A stretch of 64,000 bases of DNA from positions 7,642 through 71,641 of the forward strand of contig NZ_KB849207.1 in NCBI RefSeq assembly GCF_000368025.1. Reading direction: 5' to 3'. Origin of the DNA: Acinetobacter parvus DSM 16617 = CIP 108168. GTDB lineage: Bacteria; Pseudomonadota; Gammaproteobacteria; Pseudomonadales; Moraxellaceae. Shown here in pieces: positions 53,589 through 63,559 of this stretch (positions within the stretch are counted from its first letter, which is position 1; the number at the start of each line of letters is the position of its first letter). The notes under the pieces were generated by a model, which worked only from the letters and a program-made list of their open reading frames with translations, did no database searches and had not been told where the DNA came from. The position numbers and the translations under genes were made by a program.

Positions 53589-53779
53589 GAAATAGACTGA
53601 CCCAGTCAATACTATTCGATTGCCTCACAATAGAATGTTCTGAAAAAGGTACTAAAAATATAAAATAATTATATATAAAACATATTCTTACTAAAATTTA
53701 AGTACTTTATTTCAATTGATTCAAGGCATTTTTCCCATTATTTATATTACGTAGGCTACGACCATGGTATGACAGCTTG

Positions 53780-53800
53780 ATTGTAGACAATCCTTATAAT
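53780..53800 (+). promoter_or_regulatory. Near-perfect third GntR site overlapping a tyrB promoter
   Basis: ATTGTAGACAAT (53780-53791) differs from the other two at one position and sits just before a TATAAT (53795-53800) in the divergent orientation, 150 bases before tyrB. It is the only obvious promoter there. The remainder of the 53514-53956 gap has no gene. Confidence 0.5.
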
Positions 53801-53956
53801 CGATCGATTTTATACGAATTTTTGTAAGTAAATACTGCACCAGAAATGTAAATAACAGCGTGCTTCATAGGCGCTTTATTGGTACATTATTGGGCATCTG
53901 GAGTCATGCTCCGCAAGACACATCCATGCACCTTGTTGAATAAAAGGACATTGTTA

Positions 53957-55162
53957 ATGTTTCAACATATCCCACCTTATGCAGGCGACCCAATTCTCTC
54001 TTTAATGGAACAGTTTAATGCTGATCCACGCGCTGAAAAGGTTAATCTAAGTATTGGTTTATACTATAACGAAGACAGTATCGTTCCTCAGCTTGATACC
54101 ATTATCGAAGCGCAAAAACGTATTGCCCCTAAAAATGATAAAACCAAACTTTATCTTCCAATGGAAGGTTTTAAGCCTTACCGTGACGCAATTCAAGCTC
54201 TATTGTTTGGCGCAAACAGCCCTGCTATTCAACAAGGTCGTGTTGCAACCATTCAAACGCTTGGTGGTTCAGGTGCATTAAAAGTTGGTGCAGATTTCTT
54301 AAAAACCTATTTCCCAAATTCAGAAGTTTGGGTCAGCCAACCAACGTGGGATAACCATGTTGCGATCTTCAATGGTGCTGGCATCAAGAGCAACTACTAT
54401 CCATATTTCGATGCTGAAACACGTGGCGTTGATTTTGATGGCATGTTATCGACATTAAAAACTTTGCCAGATCAAAGCATTGTATTATTACACCCTTGCT
54501 GCCACAACCCGACAGGTGCGGATCTCAATCCAGCCCAATGGGATCAGGTGATTGCAGTATTAAAAGAGCGTAACTTGATTCCATTCCTTGACATCGCTTA
54601 CCAAGGCTTTGGCGATAGTATGGAACAAGATGCTTATGCGATTCGTGCTCTAGACCAAGCTGGTTTAAACTTCATCGTCAGCAACTCGTTCTCTAAAATC
54701 TTCTCACTTTATGGTGAGCGTGTGGGCGGCCTAACCTTTGTCTGTGACGATGCTGAAGCGGCTCAATGCACATTCGGTCAATTAAAGGCAACCGTACGCC
54801 GCAACTACTCTAGCCCACCAACAACGGGTGCATGGTTGGTTGATCAGGTGCTCAATGATGCTGATCTGAATCAACAATGGCAAGGCGAAGTGAAAGAGAT
54901 GCGTGAGCGCATTATCAAAATGCGTAGCATCTTAAAAGATGAGTTGACTAAAGCACTTCCTGACCGTGACTTTAGCTACCTTGTCAATCAAAAAGGCATG
55001 TTCAGCTACACAGGTTTGACAGGCGAGCAAGTCGACACCTTACGTGAAGAATATGCAATTTACCTTGTACGTAGTGGTCGCATCTGCGTTGCAGGTTTAA
55101 ATATGAATAATATTTATAAAGTTGCCACAGCAATGGCTGAAGTGTTAGCTAAATCAGCTTAA
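53957..55162 (+). CDS. tyrB: Aromatic amino-acid aminotransferase
   Basis: A 401-residue PLP aminotransferase of class I (subgroup I-alpha, with TyrB/AspC). The PLP-lysine is in SNSFSKIFSLYGER; the cofactor and substrate regions are HPCCHNPTGADL and YSSPPTTGAWL. ATG 53957 (MFQHIPPYAG) has AAAGGA eight bases upstream; a longer frame from 53879 is unlikely. It is divergent from the prp operon. Confidence 0.93.
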   Translation: MFQHIPPYAGDPILSLMEQFNADPRAEKVNLSIGLYYNEDSIVPQLDTIIEAQKRIAPKNDKTKLYLPMEGFKPYRDAIQALLFGANSPAIQQGRVATIQTLGGSGALKVGADFLKTYFPNSEVWVSQPTWDNHVAIFNGAGIKSNYYPYFDAETRGVDFDGMLSTLKTLPDQSIVLLHPCCHNPTGADLNPAQWDQVIAVLKERNLIPFLDIAYQGFGDSMEQDAYAIRALDQAGLNFIVSNSFSKIFSLYGERVGGLTFVCDDAEAAQCTFGQLKATVRRNYSSPPTTGAWLVDQVLNDADLNQQWQGEVKEMRERIIKMRSILKDELTKALPDRDFSYLVNQKGMFSYTGLTGEQVDTLREEYAIYLVRSGRICVAGLNMNNIYKVATAMAEVLAKSA

Positions 55163-55188
55163 CCCATCCATCATTATAAACTGGAAAT

Positions 55189-55217
55189 GGTTGTTTCACG
55201 TGGAACAACCATTTTTT
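55189..55217 (+). terminator. Terminator after tyrB
   Basis: GGTTGTTT pairs with GGAACAACC through the CACGTG core, followed by six T. Confidence 0.82.
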
Positions 55218-55371
55218 ATTATGTATATAAGGAGATACTTTGAATATATTGAAATCGGTATATCTAGGGCTAAGTCAGTTATAAATGATTTAATCTGTAT
55301 CTACGATTGTTTAATCCAGCCCAGTCTTTGTATACTGCAACATATTAATAAACTACACAGCTCTTCTCAAA

Positions 55372-56742
55372 ATGACTCAACTGACTTGCTTTAAAGCTTA
55401 TGATATTCGCGGAAAATTAGGCACAGAACTGAACGAAGAAATCGCCTATAAAATTGGTCGTGCATACGGACAAATCTATCAACCTAGAAAAGTGGTGATT
55501 GGGTGTGACATCCGTCTGAGCAGTGAAGGTTTAAAGCAAGCAACCATTCGTGGTCTTAATGATGCAGGTGTCAATGTTCTAGATTTAGGCATGACGGGTA
55601 CCGAAGAAGTTTATTTCGGCGCTTTCCATCTTGATGTACAAGGTGGCATTGAAGTAACTGCCAGCCACAACCCGATGGACTACAATGGCATGAAATTGGT
55701 TCGTGAAAATGCACGTCCAATCAGTGCTGATACGGGTTTAAAAGAGATTCAATCACTTGCAGAATCAGGTATTTTTGCCGAAGTTGAGCAGAAAGGTACA
55801 ACTGAAAACTATAATATCCTACCTGAGTTTGTTGAACACCTACTGACTTATATTGATCCACAGAAAATTAAACCACTCAAGCTAGTAGTGAATGCAGGCA
55901 ATGGTGCAGCAGGCCATGTCATTGATGCAATTGAACAGAAATTCCAACAACTGAATATTCCTGTTGAATTTATTAAAATTCATCATGAAGCGGATGGGAC
56001 TTTCCCCAATGGGATTCCGAACCCAATCTTAATTGAAAACCGTGACAGCACCCGCGATGCTGTGCTTGCGCACAATGCAGATATGGGTATTGCATGGGAT
56101 GGGGATTTTGACCGTTGCTTCTTGTTTGATGAAAAAGGTCAATTCATCGAAGGCTATTACATTGTTGGCTTATTAGCACAGGCATTCTTGATCAAACAAT
56201 CAGGTGAAAAGATTGTGCATGATCCACGTTTAGTTTGGAATACCTTTGATATCGTAGAGCAATATCAAGGTATCGCGGTTCAATCAAAATCTGGGCATGC
56301 TTTTATTAAAGATGTAATGCGTGAACATAATGCGGTTTACGGCGGTGAGATGAGCGCACATCACTATTTCCGTGACTTTGCGTACTGTGATAGTGGCATG
56401 ATTCCATGGTTACTGACTATTGCCCTACTCTCTGAAACAAGTCAATCACTTTCAACATTAGTTGAGAATATGATTACCAAATTTCCATGTAGCGGTGAAA
56501 TCAATTTTAAAGTAGCAGATACACAAGCAACGGTACAAAAGATTTTTGATCATTATGCGGACCAAAATCCATTAGTAGACCGTACCGATGGTGTGAGTCT
56601 TGATTTTGGTGCGTGGCGTTTGAATGTCCGCGCATCGAATACCGAGCCTTTATTGCGTTTAAATATTGAAAGCCGTGCCGATCAAAACCCGCAACCGATG
56701 CAACATTATGTAGATGAATTAACTGGGTTAATTCAGGGTTAA
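55372..56742 (+). CDS. pgm: Phosphomannomutase/phosphoglucomutase
   Basis: A 456-residue alpha-D-phosphohexomutase interconverting 1- and 6-phosphates of glucose and mannose. The phosphoserine loop is TASHNPMDYNG, the metal loop is DGDFDRC, and the sugar loop GGEMSAHHYF is typical. It feeds capsule sugar synthesis. In A. baumannii this gene ends the K locus and is followed by the lld lactate genes; here tyrB is adjacent instead. Confidence 0.94.
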   Translation: MTQLTCFKAYDIRGKLGTELNEEIAYKIGRAYGQIYQPRKVVIGCDIRLSSEGLKQATIRGLNDAGVNVLDLGMTGTEEVYFGAFHLDVQGGIEVTASHNPMDYNGMKLVRENARPISADTGLKEIQSLAESGIFAEVEQKGTTENYNILPEFVEHLLTYIDPQKIKPLKLVVNAGNGAAGHVIDAIEQKFQQLNIPVEFIKIHHEADGTFPNGIPNPILIENRDSTRDAVLAHNADMGIAWDGDFDRCFLFDEKGQFIEGYYIVGLLAQAFLIKQSGEKIVHDPRLVWNTFDIVEQYQGIAVQSKSGHAFIKDVMREHNAVYGGEMSAHHYFRDFAYCDSGMIPWLLTIALLSETSQSLSTLVENMITKFPCSGEINFKVADTQATVQKIFDHYADQNPLVDRTDGVSLDFGAWRLNVRASNTEPLLRLNIESRADQNPQPMQHYVDELTGLIQG

Positions 56743-56754
56743 TTCAACCCAATA

Positions 56755-56780
56755 AAAAAGGAGCATATCGCTCCTCTTTT
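56755..56780. terminator. Bidirectional terminator between pgm and galE
   Basis: GGAGC / GCTCC (56760-56764, 56770-56774), flanked by A-run and T-run. Confidence 0.82.
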
Positions 56781-56793
56781 ATTGCTTTAGCAT

Positions 56794-57810
56794 TCAGTTA
56801 AAGCCGTTGGGATTCTGCTTCTGCCAATTCCAACTATCCGCCAGCATATCTTCCAATGTATATTGAGGCTGCCAACCGAGCTCGCTCAATGCACGCGTAT
56901 TGTCTGCAAATGAAGTAGCAACATCACCTGCACGACGTGGTGCAAATTCAAACGCAACAGGCACACCATTGATTTGCTCAAAGGTGTTTTTGACTTGTAA
57001 TACGGATGAACCATTGCCTGTGCCAATGTTCCATGCACGACATCCCTGCGCAGCAAGGCGATTATTCAACGCACATAAATGTGCATTGGCTAAATCTACC
57101 ACATGAATATAATCACGCACACCTGTTCCATCAATCGTGTCATAGTCATTGCCATAAATGGATAATTTCTCACGACGACCAACTGCGACTTGTGTGACAT
57201 AAGGCATTAAGTTATTTGGAATGCCTTGCGGGTCTTCTCCAATCTGACCACTTTTATGTGCGCCAACAGGGTTAAAATAACGCAGTAATGCAATCGACCA
57301 ACGTGAATCTGCCTGCGCCAGTTTTTGCAACATCTGTTCAATGATGAGCTTGGTATAGCCATAGTTGTTGCTTGGCATGCCTGTTGGCATATCTTCATTC
57401 AATGGGGATATATTCGCTTCATCATAAACCGTTGCCGATGAACTAAACACCAGTCTAAATACACCTGCTTTTTCCATCGACTTCATTAACTGAATACTGC
57501 CAGCGATATTGTGATCAAAGTAAACCAGTGGAATTTGCTGGCTTTCCCCAACCGCTTTCAGACCAGCAAAATGAATCACAGCATCAATCTGGTGGTCTTG
57601 AAACACCTGATCAACCTCTTGTTCAAATCGGATGTCACCTTTAACAAAAACCAAATCCTTATTCGTTAATTTCTGTACACGATGTAAAGATTCTTCAGAA
57701 CTATTCGACAGGTTATCAAATACAACCACCTCATGCCCCGCATTTAGCAGTTCAACACAAGTATGAGAACCGATATAGCCAGCACCACCTGCAACTAAAA
57801 TCTTAGCCAT
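56794..57810 (-). CDS. galE: UDP-glucose 4-epimerase
   Basis: A 338-residue SDR epimerase (also called gne1 in Acinetobacter capsule work). The NAD loop is GGAGYIGSHT and the catalytic pair is Tyr-x3-Lys in NNYGYTKLI. It converts UDP-Glc/UDP-Gal or the N-acetyl sugars. Its start overlaps pgi by 8 bases. Confidence 0.94.
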   Translation of the reverse strand: MAKILVAGGAGYIGSHTCVELLNAGHEVVVFDNLSNSSEESLHRVQKLTNKDLVFVKGDIRFEQEVDQVFQDHQIDAVIHFAGLKAVGESQQIPLVYFDHNIAGSIQLMKSMEKAGVFRLVFSSSATVYDEANISPLNEDMPTGMPSNNYGYTKLIIEQMLQKLAQADSRWSIALLRYFNPVGAHKSGQIGEDPQGIPNNLMPYVTQVAVGRREKLSIYGNDYDTIDGTGVRDYIHVVDLANAHLCALNNRLAAQGCRAWNIGTGNGSSVLQVKNTFEQINGVPVAFEFAPRRAGDVATSFADNTRALSELGWQPQYTLEDMLADSWNWQKQNPNGFN

Positions 57811-59479
57811 CTGTTTTTCCTAATAATATTCGAAGTAGACCTTGCGTTGAGGTATCAAATGCAGATAAATCACCCTGTTCACCATTTAGAATTGGTAATA
57901 GTTGATTGGCGATTTCTTTACCTTTTTCAACACCCCATTGGTCAAAGGGATTGATATTCCATAAAACAGATTGCACAAACACTTTATGTTCATACAATGC
58001 GATAAGCATCCCTAAGCTATAGGGATTCAACTCTTTTAATAGAATGGTTGAGCTCGGTTGATTACCCTCATATTGCTTATAACTAGGTAAATCTTTTAGC
58101 TCATCTACTGAGAGCGCCTGATTGCCAAAGGCGAGCAAACGCGATTGAGCCAAACAATTTGAGAGTGCCAAATGATGTTGCTCAACTAAGGCCTCTGCAT
58201 TTTCAGCATAGGTAAATTGGTTGGCATTATAACGTTTCACTGGCGCAATAAAATCACAGCTGACCGAATGTGTTCCTTGGTGTAAGAGTTGATAGAAAGC
58301 ATGTTGCGCATTCGGTCCAACTTCTCCCCAGACAATTGGGCAGGTCGCTGAACTCACTTTCACACCATTCCGCTGGATGGATTTACCATTTGACTCCATC
58401 TCAAGCTGTTGCAAATAGGCTGCGAAATACTTTAACCGCCCATCATAAGGTAATATTGCATGTGTCTGAATATCCAGAAAATTATTGTTCCAAATACCTA
58501 ACAATCCCATAAGGACTGGAATGTTTTGCTGAAATGGTGCAGTTTGGAAATGTTGGTCAATGGCATAGGCACCCGCTAATAGCTGTTTAAAACCCTCCAC
58601 TCCAATACTGAGCGCAATGGGTAAACCAATGCAGGACCACAGTGAATAACGACCGCCGACCCAATCCCAAAGCGATAACTGTTTATCAGGAGCAATGCCC
58701 CATTCAGTCATTTTCTCAGGTTTCGTTGAAACACCAATAAAGTGGTTTTGCAGAATCTTTTCATCAGTACCTAAAGCTTTTTCCAACCATTGTCGTACTG
58801 TTTGGGCATTGGACAAAGTATCAATGGTACCAAACGATTTTGAAGAAATAATAAATAAAGTTGTCTCAGGTCGAAGCTGATGCAGTAGCTCAGAAAGCTG
58901 GCTTCCATCCATCGTTGAAACAAAATGTACAGCTAAAGGTTTAGCGGTTTTCACCTTAAAATCAGAAAGCGCATGCGTAACCATCAATGGGCCTAAATCA
59001 GACCCACCCACGCCAATATTGACGACATCCTGAATCACTTCACCTGTGGCACCTCGATACTGTCCAGCATGGATTTTTTCAACCAGGGCATTCATTCGCT
59101 CAAGTTGCAGATGAACATCTTGAAAAGCCGAAGACACCACAGAACTTGACTTGGGTAAACGTAATGCCCAATGCATCGCAGCACGTTGCTCTGTGCAGTT
59201 AATCTGTTCAGATGAGAATAACCTTTTGATCCATTGGTTTAAATCTTGTGCCTGAGCCAGCTCTATTAAACTATTTAAGACATTCTGGTCAATGCGATGC
59301 TTACTAAAATCAAAAACGATTTGATCACATTCAACTGAGAAATGCTTAAATCTGGCAACATCGGCTTTAAACAACTCATTGAGATGAGCCTCTTTAAACT
59401 GTTTCTTTAAAGATAATAAATATTCCAATACTGAAGCCTGTTCCTTGACTGGAAAAGGCTGAATCTGCTTTATCATCAT
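57803..59479 (-). CDS. pgi: Glucose-6-phosphate isomerase
   Basis: A 558-residue sugar isomerase. Signatures are VNIGVGGSDLGPLMVTHAL, SKSFGTIDTLSNAQT and FDQWGVEKGK. ATG 59479 overlaps the ugd stop (TGATG). It links fructose-6-phosphate to the glucose sugars of the capsule. Acinetobacter lacks phosphofructokinase, so biosynthetic use is probable. Confidence 0.96.
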   Translation of the reverse strand: MMIKQIQPFPVKEQASVLEYLLSLKKQFKEAHLNELFKADVARFKHFSVECDQIVFDFSKHRIDQNVLNSLIELAQAQDLNQWIKRLFSSEQINCTEQRAAMHWALRLPKSSSVVSSAFQDVHLQLERMNALVEKIHAGQYRGATGEVIQDVVNIGVGGSDLGPLMVTHALSDFKVKTAKPLAVHFVSTMDGSQLSELLHQLRPETTLFIISSKSFGTIDTLSNAQTVRQWLEKALGTDEKILQNHFIGVSTKPEKMTEWGIAPDKQLSLWDWVGGRYSLWSCIGLPIALSIGVEGFKQLLAGAYAIDQHFQTAPFQQNIPVLMGLLGIWNNNFLDIQTHAILPYDGRLKYFAAYLQQLEMESNGKSIQRNGVKVSSATCPIVWGEVGPNAQHAFYQLLHQGTHSVSCDFIAPVKRYNANQFTYAENAEALVEQHHLALSNCLAQSRLLAFGNQALSVDELKDLPSYKQYEGNQPSSTILLKELNPYSLGMLIALYEHKVFVQSVLWNINPFDQWGVEKGKEIANQLLPILNGEQGDLSAFDTSTQGLLRILLGKTDG

Positions 59480-60741
59480 CAGCGTCCCACCCCCATATAT
59501 GCAAAACCTTGCGCTTTTACATACTGTGGATCATAAATATTTCGTCCATCCAAAATAAGAGGATGCTGCATCAGCTCAATTAATTGTTTGAAGTCAGGAC
59601 TCCAGTACTGTTTCCATGCCGTCAAAATACATAAGCCATGTACACCTTGTACGGCCACATATTGGTCTTTACATAGAATAAGATCATCACGTTGCCCATA
59701 CATCGCTTCGATTTCATCTAAAGCTTGTGGATCATGTAAACGTACCGTGACACCTTGAGCCCATAAAGCTGCCAACATGGGATGGATCGGTGACTGCTGA
59801 ATACTTGAGGTATTTTCTTTAAATGAAGCACCCCAAATCGCAACTGTTTTGCCATGTAAGTCACCATGGTAATAATTCCACAGTTTGCGAAATAAGATTT
59901 CTTTCTGCTGTTCGTTAATGTCCCAAACTTGCGCAAGCAACTGACTTTTAACCCCTGTATTTGCCACAGTATTGGCAAGGGTTAAAATATCATGTGAGAA
60001 ATTCTCACCGCCAAAACCTGCGCCTGGAGATAAATAAGCTGAACCAATACGATTATCGGCAGCCATTCCCTGACGTACTGAAGCAATGTCAATCCCCAGT
60101 TTTTCCGCCACGACAGCAAGATCATTGATATAGCTAATTCGTGTTGCCAACATGCCAGAAATACTCAGCTTGGTAAACTCAGCATCCAGAATCGGCATAA
60201 ATAGATATTGCTGTGCCAAAGGGAAAAAAGGGCGAAGTAACTCTTTTACTTTGGTCTGAACATTAGCTTGAGTACATCCGACTATCAGCTGCTTAGCTTG
60301 GGTCAGACTCTGTAACGCATTTCCCTCTTGGATGGTATCTGGTAAATAGGCCCAGTCATCTTCAGAAAGAATTTGTTGAAAATGCTCAGTCCCATGTAAG
60401 CCAAAGGTAGATGCATTGATCATCAGTTTAGGATGAATAATTGGACGCTGTTTTAGTGATGCCAATAGTTGAAAAACTTGTTGTTCCTGGGTTTGATTAA
60501 AACTAAATAAGTAAGCATCAATGTCTAAAGGAATACTATCCAGATCACGATAAATCAGAAATCCACTACTGAGTTGTTTTTCAAGTAATCGACTGACACT
60601 TTCATCATGAAAAGAATATTGCTGACCATTTTCATTTGGGTTGATATGAGAACACCAATATACAAAATGTCCAGATTCAGACAATAATGCAGACATCACG
60701 CCTGCATATAAAGTATTACCAAAAATAGCAACTTTCATCAA
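59479..60741 (-). CDS. ugd: UDP-glucose 6-dehydrogenase-like protein
   Basis: A 420-residue protein of the UDP-glucose/GDP-mannose dehydrogenase family, in the ugd position of the Acinetobacter K locus. N-terminal NAD-binding (VAIFGNTLYAGVMSALLSE), then LDAEFTKLSISGMLATRISY. The region that should hold the catalytic Cys (GFGGSCFPKD) reads GFGGENFSHD, with Asn247 in its place. The C-terminal half (GASFKENTSSIQQSPIHPML) keeps the AFK-like motif. Either this lineage uses a variant mechanism or the protein has another activity. Confidence 0.85.
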   Translation of the reverse strand: MMKVAIFGNTLYAGVMSALLSESGHFVYWCSHINPNENGQQYSFHDESVSRLLEKQLSSGFLIYRDLDSIPLDIDAYLFSFNQTQEQQVFQLLASLKQRPIIHPKLMINASTFGLHGTEHFQQILSEDDWAYLPDTIQEGNALQSLTQAKQLIVGCTQANVQTKVKELLRPFFPLAQQYLFMPILDAEFTKLSISGMLATRISYINDLAVVAEKLGIDIASVRQGMAADNRIGSAYLSPGAGFGGENFSHDILTLANTVANTGVKSQLLAQVWDINEQQKEILFRKLWNYYHGDLHGKTVAIWGASFKENTSSIQQSPIHPMLAALWAQGVTVRLHDPQALDEIEAMYGQRDDLILCKDQYVAVQGVHGLCILTAWKQYWSPDFKQLIELMQHPLILDGRNIYDPQYVKAQGFAYMGVGR

Positions 60742-60754
60742 TATTAACCCTAAA

Positions 60755-61630
60755 TTATAGAGCTAATTCTTTGATTAAGCCCTTAAAATCTTCACCCAGT
60801 TTTGGATGCTCAATACCATAATGCAATACAGCTTTTAGATAGCCCAACTTACTCCCACAGTCAAAAGTCTGTCCTTTCATACGATACGCTTCAACTGTTT
60901 CAGTTTGCTGTAAAGCTGCAATTGCGTCGGTTAACTGAATTTCATTTCCTGCACCACGAGGCGTATTCTCCAATAGGCTCATAATCTCAGCAGGTAGAAT
61001 ATAACGCCCTACCACAGATAAATTGGATGGCGCAGTACCTATCGCAGGTTTCTCAACAATTCCCTGCATGATAGCACTTTCCCCTTCATTCGGAGAAATC
61101 GCAACATCTACAATACCATATTGATCAACCAAATGGTCAGGAACTGCCTCTACCATAATCTGAGCAGCTTGAGACTGCTCAAAACGCTGGATCATTAATG
61201 ACAAATCATTATCACAGCTTTGGTTCTTAACCAGTACATCAGGCAATAACACTGCAAATGCTTCATTACCCACAATATCTTTGGCACATAACACTGCATG
61301 ACCTAATCCCAAAGGTTGCGGTTGGCGTACACTCACCACACTCACATGCTTCGGTAAAATATCAGTAATTTCCTTAAGCAAATCAAATTTCTTTTTTTGT
61401 TCTAAAGTTGTTTCAAGCTCAAAATTACGATCAAAATAGTTTTCAATTGATGCTTTAGATGAATGAGTCACCAAAATAATTTGTTCTATCCCAGCCTCAA
61501 CTGCCTCACGTACCACATACTCAATTGCGGGACGATCGACTACTGTCACCATTTCTTTTGGAATGGATTTGCTTGCAGGTAAGAAACGAGTTCCCAAACC
61601 AGCGACAGGTAAAATAGCTTTTTTGATCAT
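60755..61630 (-). CDS. galU: UTP-glucose-1-phosphate uridylyltransferase
   Basis: A 291-residue nucleotidyltransferase making UDP-glucose. VAGLGTRFLPASKSIPKEM carries the nucleotide-binding loop, and LPDVLV and VEKP follow as expected. It sits 11 bases after the CapD-like gene and 13 before ugd. Confidence 0.97.
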   Translation of the reverse strand: MIKKAILPVAGLGTRFLPASKSIPKEMVTVVDRPAIEYVVREAVEAGIEQIILVTHSSKASIENYFDRNFELETTLEQKKKFDLLKEITDILPKHVSVVSVRQPQPLGLGHAVLCAKDIVGNEAFAVLLPDVLVKNQSCDNDLSLMIQRFEQSQAAQIMVEAVPDHLVDQYGIVDVAISPNEGESAIMQGIVEKPAIGTAPSNLSVVGRYILPAEIMSLLENTPRGAGNEIQLTDAIAALQQTETVEAYRMKGQTFDCGSKLGYLKAVLHYGIEHPKLGEDFKGLIKELAL

Positions 61631-61641
61631 ACAATACTCTC

Positions 61642-63516
61642 TTAATTAACCCGTACTTCGCCGCTACGTTTATAGCCATCAACATAATATTCTAACTGAC
61701 TTAAAGCCCAATCTACATCATGTTCCACTGCAGTCATTTGATTGATTCGACTAAATACAGACTGAATCTCTTGCAACGGATAATGCTTTTCAAAAGAACG
61801 TAAAATACGAGTATGCTCGGTATAACCTGTGTTATCTTGATCGATGAGTAGTTCCTCGTAAAGTTTTTCTCCTGGACGTAAACCACTATAAGCGATTTCA
61901 ATATCACCATCCGTTGTATTTGCTTCTCGAACTTTTAAACCACTTAAAGCGATCATTTGTCGTGCTAAATCCTGAATTCGAACAGGTTCACCCATATCGA
62001 GTAAGAACACATCACCACCTGAACCTAATGCCCCAGCTTGAATGACTAACTGAGAAGCTTCAGGAATCGTCATAAAATAACGTGTTACATCAGGATGAGT
62101 CACCGTAATTGGGCCACCTTTTGCAATCTGCTGTCTAAATAAAGGTACAACCGAACCAGAAGAACCCAATACATTTCCGAAACGTACGATACTGATCTGA
62201 GTATTTGGTTTCGTCTCAGCCACGGCTTGACAATAAAGCTCGGCCATCCGCTTCGATGCACCCATGACATTCGTCGGTCTAACTGCTTTATCCGTTGAAA
62301 TCAATACAAAGGTTTCCACGCCTTTTTTTACAGCGGCATTTAAACTATTTGCGGTTCCAATTGCATTATTTTTTAATCCAGCAATTGGATTACACTCAAC
62401 CAATGGAACATGTTTATAAGCGGCGGCATGATAGACTGTCTGCACATGATATTGTTCGATGATACGTTCTAATTTTTGTTGATCTTGTACAGTCCCTAAA
62501 ATGGGAACAATGTCGCAACTGGCAGTTTGCCTTAACTCTTTATCAATATCATATAATGCAAACTCAGTTAATTCATATAAAACCAGCATTTTAGGTTGAT
62601 TTTTTATGATTTGTCGACAAAGCTCTGAACCAATCGATCCGCCAGCACCTGTCACCATAACAATTTTATTTTGAATATTTTTAGCCAATAAATGGGCAAT
62701 AGGTGGAACAGGATCTCGTCCTAAAAGGTCAATAATATCGACTTCCTGGATATCCGACACGCGAATTTCACCATCGACCAGTTTGGTTAGACCTGGAATT
62801 TCGGTAATTTTAATATGTGCAGGTTCTAAGAATTTGACGATCTCACTTTTACGCATCCGCCCGACAGAAGGCAGTGCAATCAAGACTTCATCGACATTTT
62901 TTTTAGCCAGTAATTTTAATGCGCTGTCTGCGTCATAGATTTTTAAACGTCCCAACTGCTGCCCAGTGAGTGACGGATCATCATCAATAAACAACACGGG
63001 TAAGTGTTCATGTGAATTGTATAGTGCCGCTGCAATTTGCTGTCCAGCATTGCCTGCACCATAAATCGCGATGCGTTTTTTTTGTACATCGGCTTGTAAA
63101 TAAGAACGCACGATAAAGCGAATAAAACCACGGCTAAACCAGACCCAAGCAAACATGAGAAAACCGAACATGAGCGGAATAGAAGTGGGAATAAAGGCAT
63201 CGGTAAAATAAGCCAGCGCATACAACCCTGCCACAGTCAAAGCAGTACCCAACCCCAACTTGAACATAAACAGTTCGCTGTAGGTGCGCACAATAAAGCG
63301 ATACACCCCGAAAATAAACAGCGATACAACTGCAATCACGCTTGCCCAAATTGAACCATAGGCCAAATTAGGCACAACTTCTGCACCTAAATCAAACTGG
63401 CGAATGGCATAGCACATCCACAACAGCACAGGAAGAACACAGAAGTCTAAAACAACCAAAAATGCAAGTTTGACTAAGCGTGGGGATTCTACAGCAAGTT
63501 CAATTATGGATTTCAT
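61642..63516 (-). CDS. Membrane UDP-sugar 4,6-dehydratase (WbpM/CapD/FlaA1-type, Gdr)
   Basis: A 624-residue protein. Four N-terminal membrane helices (1-125) precede a CoA-binding-like domain (IAIYGAGNAGQQIAAALY) and an SDR domain at about 285-560 (VTGAGGSIGSELCRQI, STDKAVRPTNVMGASK). In the catalytic triad Met replaces the Tyr, as in the WbpM/PglF group of inverting or retaining dehydratases. In Acinetobacter this type (Gdr) starts UDP-QuiNAc4NAc-like sugars, with an acetyltransferase. It is upstream of galU in the same direction. Confidence 0.9.
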   Translation of the reverse strand: MKSIIELAVESPRLVKLAFLVVLDFCVLPVLLWMCYAIRQFDLGAEVVPNLAYGSIWASVIAVVSLFIFGVYRFIVRTYSELFMFKLGLGTALTVAGLYALAYFTDAFIPTSIPLMFGFLMFAWVWFSRGFIRFIVRSYLQADVQKKRIAIYGAGNAGQQIAAALYNSHEHLPVLFIDDDPSLTGQQLGRLKIYDADSALKLLAKKNVDEVLIALPSVGRMRKSEIVKFLEPAHIKITEIPGLTKLVDGEIRVSDIQEVDIIDLLGRDPVPPIAHLLAKNIQNKIVMVTGAGGSIGSELCRQIIKNQPKMLVLYELTEFALYDIDKELRQTASCDIVPILGTVQDQQKLERIIEQYHVQTVYHAAAYKHVPLVECNPIAGLKNNAIGTANSLNAAVKKGVETFVLISTDKAVRPTNVMGASKRMAELYCQAVAETKPNTQISIVRFGNVLGSSGSVVPLFRQQIAKGGPITVTHPDVTRYFMTIPEASQLVIQAGALGSGGDVFLLDMGEPVRIQDLARQMIALSGLKVREANTTDGDIEIAYSGLRPGEKLYEELLIDQDNTGYTEHTRILRSFEKHYPLQEIQSVFSRINQMTAVEHDVDWALSQLEYYVDGYKRSGEVRVN

Positions 63517-63559
63517 AGATATACAATTATTAATATTTGAATTTTAAAACACCGTATTT

